The notes under the pieces: generated by a model
Databases searched by the model: none
What the model saw: only the letters and a program-made list of their open reading frames with translations
What the model was told of the DNA's origin: nothing
Program-made: the position numbers and the translations under genes
Part shown: in pieces, positions 25,432-34,431 of the stretch
Layout of the letters: each line of letters begins with the position of its first letter
Numbering within the stretch: position 1 is the first letter of the stretch
From: CALBPI01 sp038531945
Lineage (GTDB): Bacteria; Pseudomonadota; Gammaproteobacteria; Steroidobacterales; Woeseiaceae
Reading direction: 5' to 3'
Assembly (NCBI GenBank): GCA_038531945.1
Contig: JBCBBH010000003.1
Span: 434,001 to 498,000 of the forward strand
Length of the DNA: 64,000 bases

Positions 25432-26670
25432 ATGGATAGGAGGCGAGTGAAAAGCGCGCCGGCGAGGCGGCTGTGGTTGATCGGTACGGCACTGGTTTGC
25501 ATCCTCGCGTTTGTGCCGTTTGTCTCAGAGCGTATCGGCGTACAGTCTGTAGATCTTGAGCGCCTAAAAACCGCCCAAGTATCAACAGCGACCTTTATAG
25601 AGAAAGTGTTTTTGCTCGGCATCGTTGGGCCGCAAAACACTGTGTACCTCGACTCAGTCAGCGGCGGCCGTGTCGTCGAGCGGATGGTCGAGGAAGGTAC
25701 GCTCGTTGATGTAGGGCAACCTATCATCGTGCTTTCCAACAGCCAGTTGGAACTTCAGCTGATGCAACAGGAAGCGAAGTATACCGAGCAGCTCAGCGGC
25801 TTCGCACTGGCACAAAATGAATACGAGCGACTGCAATACGACTATCGCCGCCAGCTTGAGGATAGCCTTGGAACCATCCAAGAAATCGAACGTGAGCTTA
25901 CCCAAAAGTTACCTTTCGAGAACACCAGTATCAGCAGGAATGAAATCTCGCAGCTGCGCGCAGCGCTTGACCGTGAACGCAACACGCATGATGCCATCTC
26001 GCTTGCGATGCAACGTCATGAAGAAAACGCATCAGAAAGCCTAAGAAAGCTTGAGCAATCCCTTGACCGTATGGCAGAGGGACTGTCGTTGATGAACGAT
26101 GAGATTGACCATTTGACCGTGCGCGCCTCGCTTGCGGGTCGAGTATCGGTAATCACGCCGCAAGTCGGTGAGGTGATCAGCGAAGGTGGTCGGGTTGCAG
26201 AGGTTCAGTCCATGGATAGGTTCAAACTGATCGCTTCGGTGGACGAGTATTACTTAGGTCGGATTGTTAAAGGACTTGACGCCAATTTTCAAATAGGCGG
26301 TGCGGTCCATACAGCGCCCATTGCAAGAGTGAGATCAACGGTAACCGATCAGAAGTTTATCGTTGAATTCGCTGTTCCAAGCGATGTGAACTCCCAGCTT
26401 CGAAGCGGCCAGTCCGTGCGCCTGGAACTGGCGCTTGATAGCAGCAATGATGCAACCGTTCTTCGGACGGGAGACTATCTTGACGTCAACGGCGGCCAAT
26501 CGGTATTCGTACTCGATGAGCAAGGTCAGTATGCCGAGCGCCGTTCCATTCGGCTCGGGCGCCGCAATACAGATCAAGTCGAGGTCGTAGCTGGGCTCCG
26601 CCTAGGTGAGAGAGTCATCGTTGATGGCTATACCCAACTTGGTGATGTCGATCGAATTCGACTTAATTAG
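25432..26670 (+). CDS. HlyD/MacA-type periplasmic membrane-fusion protein
   Basis: The product of about 412 residues has an N-terminal membrane anchor (RRLWLIGTALVCILAFVPFV), a split lipoyl/barrel-sandwich domain (GGRVVERMVEEGTLVDVGQP and RASLAGRVSVITPQVGEVIS), an intervening coiled coil of about 130 residues (YTEQLSGFALAQNEYERLQ through LRKLEQSLDRMAEG) and a C-terminal beta-barrel region. It would bridge the inner-membrane permease to an outer-membrane channel. The ATG at 25432 opens with MDRRRVKSAP, typical of this family; frames from 25327 start inside operator 2. The outer-membrane factor is not encoded nearby. Confidence 0.85.
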   Translation: MDRRRVKSAPARRLWLIGTALVCILAFVPFVSERIGVQSVDLERLKTAQVSTATFIEKVFLLGIVGPQNTVYLDSVSGGRVVERMVEEGTLVDVGQPIIVLSNSQLELQLMQQEAKYTEQLSGFALAQNEYERLQYDYRRQLEDSLGTIQEIERELTQKLPFENTSISRNEISQLRAALDRERNTHDAISLAMQRHEENASESLRKLEQSLDRMAEGLSLMNDEIDHLTVRASLAGRVSVITPQVGEVISEGGRVAEVQSMDRFKLIASVDEYYLGRIVKGLDANFQIGGAVHTAPIARVRSTVTDQKFIVEFAVPSDVNSQLRSGQSVRLELALDSSNDATVLRTGDYLDVNGGQSVFVLDEQGQYAERRSIRLGRRNTDQVEVVAGLRLGERVIVDGYTQLGDVDRIRLN

Positions 26671-26694
26671 TCAGTCAACAAAAGGTCTTTTTCG

Positions 26695-27426
26695 ATGATC
26701 ACACTGACCAGTATTCGTAAGTCCTACTTTACAGAGGATGTTGAGACCATTGCTCTGCGTAACATTGATCTTCAAGTTTCCGCCGGTGAGTTCATCGCTG
26801 TCACCGGACCCTCTGGTTGCGGTAAATCGACCCTTATGAACATCCTTGGGATGATTGATGCGCCCTGCGCTGGGCAGTACCACTTTCAAGGTGAGGATAT
26901 CGCAGGACGTAGTGAGCGTGAGCTCGTGGATCTGCGCGCAAGACATTTGGGATTCGTCTTTCAAAGCTTCAATCTCATCAGCGATCTCACGGTTGCACAA
27001 AACGTTGGTCTTCCGCTGCGCTATCTACAGTTTGACCGCAACGCCATTGCCGCCCGTGTCCGTGAAGCGCTTGAGCTCGTCGATATGGGCCATCGCCTAA
27101 ATCACAAGCCTTCGCAGCTGTCTGGGGGTCAGCAACAACGTGTCGCAGTCGCTCGTGCAGTCGTGATTGAACCGGCGCTCATTGTCGCAGACGAACCCAC
27201 CGGAAATCTCGATAGCCAGCATAGCGAGCAGATTATGGATCTGTTCGGAATGCTCAACGAGCAGGGTTCTACCATCTTTATGGTGACGCACTCGCCCGAC
27301 AACGCTCAGCGTGCTTCTCGCATCATTGAGATGCTCGACGGATCAATCCTGGCTGATGAAAAATCAGAGCACAGCAAGAGCCAGAGACATCTACCCAGCC
27401 AATCCGCGCTCTCCGATGCCGGCTAG
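26695..27426 (+). CDS. ABC transporter ATP-binding protein, MacB/LolD type
   Basis: The 243-residue ATPase has Walker A GPSGCGKST, Q-loop FVFQSFNLISDLTV, signature LSGGQQQR, Walker B LIVADEPTGNLD and the H-loop MVTHS. The FNLI and PTGNLDS features place it in the MacB/LolD/FtsE group that pairs with FtsX-type permeases. AAGG precedes the ATG at normal distance. With the membrane-fusion protein just upstream and the permease divergent, the three should form one tripartite exporter. A polar tail of about 25 residues extends beyond the usual end. Confidence 0.93.
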   Translation: MITLTSIRKSYFTEDVETIALRNIDLQVSAGEFIAVTGPSGCGKSTLMNILGMIDAPCAGQYHFQGEDIAGRSERELVDLRARHLGFVFQSFNLISDLTVAQNVGLPLRYLQFDRNAIAARVREALELVDMGHRLNHKPSQLSGGQQQRVAVARAVVIEPALIVADEPTGNLDSQHSEQIMDLFGMLNEQGSTIFMVTHSPDNAQRASRIIEMLDGSILADEKSEHSKSQRHLPSQSALSDAG

Positions 27427-27496
27427 CGACACCCTACTCCAACGGGATGTGGATTCAGCATCCCACTTCAATAGTTGCGTTGAATAGAGGACTACA

Positions 27497-28987
27497 ATGC
27501 AGATTACACACATACGTACCACGGCTGTGAACCCATGCACCTTGGTGTTTGCGCTCTTCGCGTTGATTATGCCCCATGCACACGCCGTATCGCCTGAGGC
27601 GGTGAGTCAAGTCATCGATCGAATGACTGCTGCGTATGGTGGGCGCGCCCTTCAAGAACTCGCATCAATCTCTTCCTACGCTGATCGAAGATTGGCATGG
27701 CCTGGGCAAGGTCAAACATCGGCATTTGTCGAGTACGTTCATGACCGACAGCTCAAACACTTCGATTTAAAATCACGACAAGGTAGTGTCGAGCGCTGGA
27801 TTGATCAAAACGGCAATGTGTATCACAACCGCTATGTTGTCGATCAATCGGGTGGTGCTGTTATCGATTATTTCGAGATGAGCGTTGAACGCAATGAAGC
27901 CGCATTTTTCGACTTTTTCAGCTCCGATTACCGAAGCAGCGACACCCTGCTTGCACATCTGCTGACGACGGCCACACCGGATATCGACCAACACGAGCAG
28001 ACGGTGTATCGAGGGGAAGTCTTCGATGTTTTGTCTTTCCAGATTGTGCCTGAGACACAAGTCATCAATGCTTTTGTTTCGCGGGAGTCGGGGCTCATCA
28101 AGCGAATTTCGATGGACCAAAGCATTGGTACTGTGAACATGATTTTTGATGTGTTCAAAACCGTCGATGGTGTGACCTATGGCAGTGAAATGCGGGCTTA
28201 CTTGAATGACACGCTGGTTGAGTACGCTACTGGGATAACGTTGGAGGTGAACTCTATTTCTTCAGAACAAATCGCTGTGGAAGATTCACTTTCGGAGCCC
28301 GCACCGACATTTGATCAATCTGAAATGACGGTCGATGCGCTTGGCGATGGTGTCTTTCATGTCGGTCGGGAGGATTATTCGCTTTTTGTGCGCCACAACG
28401 AACGATGGATCGTTATTAACGGCTTTGAAGGCATCGCCGAACGTGTGGCGGCAGCCAATGAACATATTGGAGAGGCGCTTGAGGTATCCCATGTCGTTTA
28501 CACACACCATCACGGAGAACATATCAATGGAATCGATGAGGCAATCACTTTAGGCGCTGTGTTGATCATTAGTCCCGAGACAGAGGAGGCTTTAAAGCAA
28601 GAGCGAAGCGACTACGAGGTTCTCGACACGCTGGTTGTTGAGAACAATACAACCATTGGTCCGCTCAAGTTCCTTCTTGCTTCGACCAGCCATGCGTCAG
28701 ATATTGTGTTTGTCTATGCGGTTTCCGCGAAGACGCTGTACCAAGATGGTCATTATCATGCCTTGCGAGTTGAGGGACCAAGCCGTATTCAGCCAACCGC
28801 TTCTGAGCTATACGCCGTATTGCTCGAGTCAGGACTCGATATACGATTCATCGTATCCGGACATGCAAAACACGCAGAGCGCTGGGACACATTCGAGGAA
28901 GGCATCCAAACACAGGACGCCATGAACACGTGTCCATCAGGCAGAGCGATTTGCCGTGATACCAGTGCCCGGACCAATAACTCATGA
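27497..28987 (+). CDS. Exported metallo-beta-lactamase-fold protein
   Basis: A 496-residue protein with signal peptide (FALFALIMPHAHA). The N-terminal half (30-270) resembles the periplasmic lipoprotein-like beta domain often fused to MBL proteins. The C-terminal half is an MBL fold: GVFHVGREDYSLFVRHNERW, then VVYTHHHGEHINGIDEA with HxHxEH instead of the usual HxHxDH, an Asp in YQDGHYHALRVEG, and a late His in SGHAKHAERWD. Metal binding and hydrolysis are plausible but the substitution makes activity uncertain. GAGG precedes the ATG. Its stop overlaps the next start (ATGA). Confidence 0.75.
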   Translation: MQITHIRTTAVNPCTLVFALFALIMPHAHAVSPEAVSQVIDRMTAAYGGRALQELASISSYADRRLAWPGQGQTSAFVEYVHDRQLKHFDLKSRQGSVERWIDQNGNVYHNRYVVDQSGGAVIDYFEMSVERNEAAFFDFFSSDYRSSDTLLAHLLTTATPDIDQHEQTVYRGEVFDVLSFQIVPETQVINAFVSRESGLIKRISMDQSIGTVNMIFDVFKTVDGVTYGSEMRAYLNDTLVEYATGITLEVNSISSEQIAVEDSLSEPAPTFDQSEMTVDALGDGVFHVGREDYSLFVRHNERWIVINGFEGIAERVAAANEHIGEALEVSHVVYTHHHGEHINGIDEAITLGAVLIISPETEEALKQERSDYEVLDTLVVENNTTIGPLKFLLASTSHASDIVFVYAVSAKTLYQDGHYHALRVEGPSRIQPTASELYAVLLESGLDIRFIVSGHAKHAERWDTFEEGIQTQDAMNTCPSGRAICRDTSARTNNS

Positions 28988-30114
28988 ATTTCCCAGCCAA
29001 GTATTTTTTTGTACTCGTTGCGGCGCTAGTACTCATTGGATGCCGGACTAATCCGCCCTATCAGGAGCCACCAGAGCTGGATGCGACGGTCCAAACGTTA
29101 ATGCAGGAATTCAATGCAGCCACCGTCGGTGCAGGCATTATCCGTAACGGGGAGCTTGTGTGGACAGGATTCTATGGCGAAGAAGCTCCCGGTGTTCCAG
29201 CCAGTCATCGATCCGTCTTCAATACCGCCTCGATGAACAAGTCCATCACAGCGGAGCTCGCTCTGCGCTTACAGAGCCTCGACTTGATCGATTTAGACGC
29301 ACCAATTTCCGAGTTTTACGTTCATCCCGATATCAAAGACGATCCGCGTCATCAATTGCTTACGCCTCGGGTGTTGCTCACGCATCAGGCGGGCTTTCTC
29401 AACTGGCCTTTTTTATACAACGACGAGAAGCTCGCTTTCATCGATCAGCCTGGAAATGGAAACTATCACTACTCCGGTATCGGAGTGCGTATCTTCGCGA
29501 AATACTTGGAGTACAAACTCAACCAGCCATTTCCGGATATCGTCAGGGAACAGATACTCGTACCCCTCGATATGGGGCATACCACCAACTCACATGACGT
29601 TGCGAGGAACTTTACACACGTTGTTCGTCCAGTCGACTCGGAGGGTGAATTCCTTGAGGAGACGTCATTCGAGACAGACTACTGGAGTGCCGCTGACGAT
29701 TTGTTCACGACGGTTGACGACTATGCCGCGTTTCTCATTGCGACGATGAACAATACGCCTGTAGACGAGTCAAGCGCGGTACTTCGCGAACAACTTCAAA
29801 CGGATTTGACCAATAACCAGATCTGGGGATGCGACCAGGTTGACCTCAGTCCCTGCCCAGCACCCTACGGGCACAGCGTCGGTTGGTTCGTGTTTGGCTA
29901 TAACGGTGAATTGGTTGTTCATCATGGTGGCAATGATGTCAGTGAGGGCGCCATCGGCTACTTTGATCCAAAGACCAGAGACGGAGGGATCGTGTTTATC
30001 AACGGTCCAAAAGGGCTACAGATGTGGCCGAAGGTAGTTGAACTCATTGATCCAAAGCAACGCGTCACCGCCGTGTTTGAGGCTCTGATCGCCAAGTACT
30101 TTGCAGAAGACTAG
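28984..30114 (+). CDS. Class C beta-lactamase-like serine hydrolase, lipoprotein
   Basis: The 376-residue product has a signal peptide with lipobox LIGC and is probably anchored in a membrane. The serine hydrolase core has SxxK as SMNKS (FNTASMNKSITAEL) and the final box as HHGGN in place of KTG. The middle Tyr motif appears as YSG (NYHYSGIGVRIFAK) rather than YSN. Relatives include esterases, D-aminopeptidases and DD-peptidases, so antibiotic hydrolysis should not be assumed. It is translationally coupled to the MBL gene upstream. Confidence 0.82.
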   Translation: MNFPAKYFFVLVAALVLIGCRTNPPYQEPPELDATVQTLMQEFNAATVGAGIIRNGELVWTGFYGEEAPGVPASHRSVFNTASMNKSITAELALRLQSLDLIDLDAPISEFYVHPDIKDDPRHQLLTPRVLLTHQAGFLNWPFLYNDEKLAFIDQPGNGNYHYSGIGVRIFAKYLEYKLNQPFPDIVREQILVPLDMGHTTNSHDVARNFTHVVRPVDSEGEFLEETSFETDYWSAADDLFTTVDDYAAFLIATMNNTPVDESSAVLREQLQTDLTNNQIWGCDQVDLSPCPAPYGHSVGWFVFGYNGELVVHHGGNDVSEGAIGYFDPKTRDGGIVFINGPKGLQMWPKVVELIDPKQRVTAVFEALIAKYFAED

Positions 30115-30190
30115 AGGGCGAAGTGTTGAACCGGAACCACACAAGTTGAGGCCTTTAAAGCAACATGTCGGAGCCAACGGGTGGTCAAAG

Positions 30191-31288
30191 ATGGGATGCT
30201 TTCGATCAATATTGCTCGCTCTTTTGTTGTGCACCCCACTCTTCGCTCAAGCGGAGAGGGAAACAGTCGCTCTCGAAAACGAGATCGTAGATGCCCGCGT
30301 GTCACAAGCAATTGACCAACAACCCAGACCACTTCGAGTCTCTATAGCCGTTTTAGCCAACAATCAAATCGCACATAGAATCTACGTATCGAAAAAAGAC
30401 GGCGTATCGAGAGATTTCGATTGCCGCGAACAATATCAAATTGGATCAATCACAAAGATTCTCACAGCCGATACCATCTTCTCTTTGCTGCGCGAGCGCG
30501 ACCTTGACCTCGATACCCCTATTTCTCAGATCTTGGGTGAAGCTCTAGATACGCGTGGTCGTGGCATTACAATCCAAGAGCTTCTCACTCATACCTCCGG
30601 CCTGCCGCGGATGCCCGCTAGTTTCTTCTTGAGTGATTACGACAAATACGACCCCTACGCAGATTTCGATTCGCTGGCGCTCGATAGAGCGCTTGGAAAT
30701 GAGATGATCCTCGATAGCAACAGACTAGGCGAATTTTCCTACTCCAATTTTGGCTATGCAGTTTTAGAGCGAGTCGTCGAAGAACTCACAGGTGACTCAT
30801 TCAATCGCGCAATCAGAAATCATCTTTCAGAAATCGCACCACGACTGTACATTTCGGTCGATCAACCAACTAACAGCAATTCTTTAGCGGAGGGGCATGC
30901 GGCGGATGGAACACACCCAGTTCTCTGGAAACTAAACGCGTTTTCTTCAGCCGGTGGGGTCTACGCATCATCATGTGATCTTGCTGCGTACGCCCGATGG
31001 GTACTCTTGTCGAGAAGGCCGCAATTCCAATCGCAAATATCCAAGTTCGTTGAACGAGACGCACAACTCGATCAAAGCCTTGGGTGGATGATTCTCAAGT
31101 CGAAATCTGGCAAACGATATCCTTTCCATGCAGGAATGACGGGCGGATATTCCTCTATACATATTATGGATCCTGACCAAAACATGGCAGTAGCTGTCTT
31201 AATGAATCGTGAGTTCTTTGATAACACTGTAGAAACGATCGGTTTCGGAATAATGAAAGATATCGCGACGACCAGGAAATCTAAGTGA
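30191..31288 (+). CDS. Second class C beta-lactamase-like serine hydrolase
   Basis: The product of about 365 residues has a signal peptide (ILLALLLCTPLFAQA) and no lipobox. Motifs are complete: SxxK as SITK in YQIGSITKILTADT, the Tyr motif YSNFGYAVLERV, and HAGMTGGYSS near the C-terminus as the KTG equivalent. It resembles the upstream serine hydrolase in fold but not closely in sequence, so tandem duplication would be old. The ATG at 30191 is chosen for the signal peptide; a longer frame from 30101 has an unlikely polar leader. It closes the GntR-associated gene series. Confidence 0.8.
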   Translation: MGCFRSILLALLLCTPLFAQAERETVALENEIVDARVSQAIDQQPRPLRVSIAVLANNQIAHRIYVSKKDGVSRDFDCREQYQIGSITKILTADTIFSLLRERDLDLDTPISQILGEALDTRGRGITIQELLTHTSGLPRMPASFFLSDYDKYDPYADFDSLALDRALGNEMILDSNRLGEFSYSNFGYAVLERVVEELTGDSFNRAIRNHLSEIAPRLYISVDQPTNSNSLAEGHAADGTHPVLWKLNAFSSAGGVYASSCDLAAYARWVLLSRRPQFQSQISKFVERDAQLDQSLGWMILKSKSGKRYPFHAGMTGGYSSIHIMDPDQNMAVAVLMNREFFDNTVETIGFGIMKDIATTRKSK

Positions 31289-31647
31289 ACACGTGGAAGC
31301 GTAAACTTCCGTACATGAGCGTCCGCATTGGGTCAGTAGCAGCCACTGAATATATCTTGACCGCGGCCGCCCTAGTCTTTGATATCGCGTCGAGACTGAA
31401 TGTCTTGTCCGCAAACCACCCTTAGCCCAAGATCCGCTCGGCGAAAACATCAACTTATGCGTCTCATCGTGGTGGAAATCGCATCTTATGGGGGTTTTCG
31501 ATCGCAACCAATAATGGTCGGTGAACACGAAAGTCGCTGAATATCTTAATAGTGGAATCTCAGTTCATGGTCCGACTCACATTACCCTGTTTGATGGGAT
31601 GACAAAACTGCATCAACCTCCAGCGTGACTGCCGATTAGCGAGCCTA
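31289..31647. other. Spacer with no recognised gene
   Basis: Open frames in this stretch lack a plausible start or product. It separates the rightward hydrolase genes from the leftward ABC exporter; I see no convincing terminator or promoter. Confidence 0.45.
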
Positions 31648-32241
31648 TCACCCCACTGATACCACTTGATCGACAGCCACCGGTAGGTCGCCATGGTGTG
31701 TGAGGACCACCGTCCTAACAGCGGACCACTCGGCCACCCAAGCCGCAACCTGCGCTGCACTGTCTTTATCGAGGCTCGCAAACGTTTCGTCCATCAAAAG
31801 AATCGAAGGATCACCGGCTAGCGCCGCGATGAGCTCGGCCTTGCGCCGTTGGCCGTCACTGGCGTGCCCAAGTCGCAAGTCAGGGTCGATATTGAGGGCA
31901 CGGCAGAACTCTGCGCCAGACCAATCTGGAGCACCTCGAAGAGACGCGGTGAATTCATACGCCTCGCGGACAGTCAGGAACTCAGGCAATTCGTTTCGTG
32001 CGGGAACCAGTGCGATGTCTTTTCGGGCGAGCAGTTCACGATGCACGTCTCGACCGTTGACACGAACACTGCCTTTAGCCAAACGAACTTCGCCGCAGAA
32101 GGCGCGTAGGAGTGTCGTCTTACCGCTGCCATTCGGTCCCGCGAGATGCACAACACCCGAGTTGGCACTGAATGACACCGGGCCCACACGAAAGCCGTTC
32201 GGGAAACCAACTTCTGCCCCTTCGATTTCGAGTGTGCTCAC
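31648..32241 (-). CDS. Small ABC transporter ATP-binding protein
   Basis: The 197-residue ATPase has Walker A AGPNGSGKTT, Walker B ILLMDETFASLD and a terminal H-loop TVVLTHHGDLPV. The signature is degenerate (HASDGQRRKAEL instead of LSGGQ), like the shortened ATPases of ABC-2 exporters and of the haem exporter CcmA. The start lies within a base or two of the permease stop, so the pair is co-translated. Substrate unknown. Confidence 0.85.
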   Translation of the reverse strand: MSTLEIEGAEVGFPNGFRVGPVSFSANSGVVHLAGPNGSGKTTLLRAFCGEVRLAKGSVRVNGRDVHRELLARKDIALVPARNELPEFLTVREAYEFTASLRGAPDWSGAEFCRALNIDPDLRLGHASDGQRRKAELIAALAGDPSILLMDETFASLDKDSAAQVAAWVAEWSAVRTVVLTHHGDLPVAVDQVVSVG

Positions 32242-32242
32242 G

Positions 32243-33490
32243 CTATCTAACCTTGGTGTGCCTAATGGCGAATCTATCTAACTGCCCGATGATGTAGCGG
32301 AGCGATAAGGCCACTGCAACTGCAACCAAAGGAATGTACAGACCGGCAGGTGCGACCAATACGATAACCGTGTTGAGCAGTATCACCCAGAGACTGACGC
32401 CATACCGGTCTGCACCTTCATTAAGGTTAGATGCGAACAACGCAGTCAGCGCTGACACGACTGTAGTTGAGAACGCGATAAAGACCACGGCCCACCACAC
32501 GCCCATGGAAGACCCGGCCACTGCGATGGCCGTCGCTGGCGGAGCGATGAGCGTGGTCGTCGGAAGGATCAGTGCAACAGCGCGTTCCGAATGGCCAATC
32601 GGCCAGGATCCGCGAGCGAAGTTGGCACCGAGTTGCGTCCTGACTTCGCTGAGAAGGTGGTAGACCGGCAAGACCGATATCGCGAACAGGATAGAAGCAA
32701 TCACGAACGCATCACGGCCGTGACTGTCGCCGTTCACTCTGGCGGCGACCATGAACAACACAGCGAGCGTCGCAGGCACGAGCGAATAGAGGACGCTACG
32801 CCGATTGGTTCGCCAAAGGCATAAAAGATCTCTTCGCACGATTGCGACGATGCGGGAATTGGCGGTGAGCGAACGCGATGCTAGTGAATTCGATACCGCG
32901 GGTTGAACACGCAATCCGTACAGACTCAAGGGAAACAACAGTAGGCTGATGAGTGTTGCTATCGCAGCGACCGCGACCGGCTGACGTGTATAGGCAATCA
33001 CCAGAACCGCAAAGAGCGTCGTCGCCGCGACAGTTTGCACCAGGCCGATCGCACCGCGAAACGAAGTGCCCAGCATGATGGGCCAGAACAGTCCGATGAA
33101 CGCGAGATAATGAAAAGGGGCTTTCAGATAGTGAGGCGCAAGCCACCAGAGCCCCACGACGGGGATTAGGCCGATAGACAAAAACGGGAGGAACGAAACA
33201 GCCCAGCGCCAAAGTGGCAAAGGCTGCCGTGACAAAAATCGGTACGTTGGTTGTTGCCACGCGGGTCGAAGCGCACGGCCGACAATCAGTCCCCAAGCCA
33301 GAATGACCGCGGTGAGAGACAGCGATACGATGATGGGTTCATCGGTCTGTAGTCGCTCACGCAGCTCAGTCCAATCGACGACAGCGTCGGAGAGATAGAC
33401 CAAAGCGAGTAGGAATCCGAACGATGGGAGTAGTCGGCGAAGAAAAGGGACACCGAACACACGGAAGAAAATGAAATGACTGGATCGCAC
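32243..33490 (-). CDS. Multi-spanning ABC transporter permease
   Basis: The protein of about 415 residues has roughly ten hydrophobic helices, beginning RRLLPSFGFLLALVYLSDAV and ending near the C-terminus with LVAPAGLYIPLVAVAVALSL. It is probably the membrane partner of the small ATPase directly downstream. The open frame extends to 33859, but its first part is only the shadow of the membrane gene at 33520-33894, so a GTG at 33490 (or TTG at 33493), some 27-30 bases after that gene's stop, is chosen. No family name can be given. Confidence 0.72.
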   Translation of the reverse strand: MRSSHFIFFRVFGVPFLRRLLPSFGFLLALVYLSDAVVDWTELRERLQTDEPIIVSLSLTAVILAWGLIVGRALRPAWQQPTYRFLSRQPLPLWRWAVSFLPFLSIGLIPVVGLWWLAPHYLKAPFHYLAFIGLFWPIMLGTSFRGAIGLVQTVAATTLFAVLVIAYTRQPVAVAAIATLISLLLFPLSLYGLRVQPAVSNSLASRSLTANSRIVAIVRRDLLCLWRTNRRSVLYSLVPATLAVLFMVAARVNGDSHGRDAFVIASILFAISVLPVYHLLSEVRTQLGANFARGSWPIGHSERAVALILPTTTLIAPPATAIAVAGSSMGVWWAVVFIAFSTTVVSALTALFASNLNEGADRYGVSLWVILLNTVIVLVAPAGLYIPLVAVAVALSLRYIIGQLDRFAIRHTKVR

Positions 33491-33519
33491 CAACTTACAG
33501 CTCGATTTCCGCCTAGCGG

Positions 33520-33894
33520 CTACGCACCGTAAAACGATCCGATAAGCGCGAAGACCCCGATCAGCGTAATCGGTGGCCAGCCGATATGTCTGCCACGCGT
33601 GAAGTACCCGTCCAGAAGACCAGCGGCCAAGTGGACAAGTCCAATCACTCGCACCAATAGGGCATGCTGCGGCAGGTCTTGGGCAGCGAGTACGAGATAA
33701 GCGCCAACCAAGATCCACAGGGCGCTGGTCCAATGCCAGGCAAACCGTAAAATCTGTCTCGCGAGGTCGTTTGCCATTACGCCCCGTCCAGACTTTATCA
33801 CCGGTGCAATCAGGCGCTTTTCTCCAAAGTAGGAGTGAATACACGCGGTAGCTACGCAAAGACCTGCTGCCAGATACAAAAGCGCCGAGGTCAC
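33520..33894 (-). CDS. Small four-helix membrane protein, unknown
   Basis: The 124-residue product is nearly all membrane: helices around 4-20, 45-68, 80-97 and 103-122, with the conserved-looking HSYFGEKRLIAPV and HLAAGLLDGYFTRGRHIGWP. Translation starts at GTG with AAGG about nine bases upstream. It is the first gene of a leftward three-gene unit with the permease and ATPase, so a role in the same transport process is inferred. I recognise no named domain. Confidence 0.65.
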   Translation of the reverse strand: MTSALLYLAAGLCVATACIHSYFGEKRLIAPVIKSGRGVMANDLARQILRFAWHWTSALWILVGAYLVLAAQDLPQHALLVRVIGLVHLAAGLLDGYFTRGRHIGWPPITLIGVFALIGSFYGA

Positions 33895-34431
33895 CGATCT
33901 ACCCTTAGCGGCTCAGTGGCCGAAGTATCGAGATCGTCGTTACAACGATGAAACCTGCGACGTCTGCGCCGTTTGTGGGAAGGCGTTGCATCGTAAGAGA
34001 TCTCTACAAATTTATGGTTCAACCGGACACCTTGGGCTTGTGGTCACGCGACCAGACTAGACCAGAGCGAGTCTAACAAGGCCGTAAGTGAACACGAAGC
34101 TGATCAAAGAGGCGCTGTTGTGTTGCTTGCGTAATTGGCCAGCTGTTCCGCGCGGCGAACGCGCACCACGCCTCAGTCCTCGAGGAACGCGTTCAATCTC
34201 GTGCGGGATCTTACTGGGTGAAAACACCCATCCGAGCTTTCTTGTCTGACCTCCGGTTCAGGCGATCAATCGTTGGTTCGAAGAATTTGCACCCGTGTTT
34301 ACGGGAATGGGTTATCGCAAGCGTTATACACGTAGCGGATCGCACAACCCATTACCCATAGAGACTACGCTGAGAGATGTGTTTTGGTGCAACAGTTGAT
34401 TGCTGACAGCGCTCGCTGCCGGTCTTTGGGG
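33895..34431. other. Divergent spacer before the TonB receptor
   Basis: No gene is seen in about 530 bases. It should hold the promoters of the leftward ABC unit and of the rightward receptor. An 8-bp inverted repeat AATGGGTT (34306-34313) / AACCCATT (34346-34353) is the only structure noticed, and it may be chance. No Fur-box-like sequence was recognised. Confidence 0.4.

Noticed and set aside
28984..31288. Antibiotic-resistance beta-lactamases
   Set aside because: The motifs fit the broad class C serine-hydrolase superfamily, one has YSG instead of YSN and neither has a KTG box; esterase or peptidase activity is equally possible.
33491..33859. N-terminal extension of the ABC permease frame
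   Set aside because: This part of the frame overlaps the better-supported small membrane gene at 33520-33894 and translates to low-complexity Arg/Cys-rich sequence.
34306..34353. Inverted repeat AATGGGTT/AACCCATT as an operator of the TonB receptor
   Set aside because: Only eight bases per arm with a 32-base gap and no second copy; expected by chance in this much sequence.
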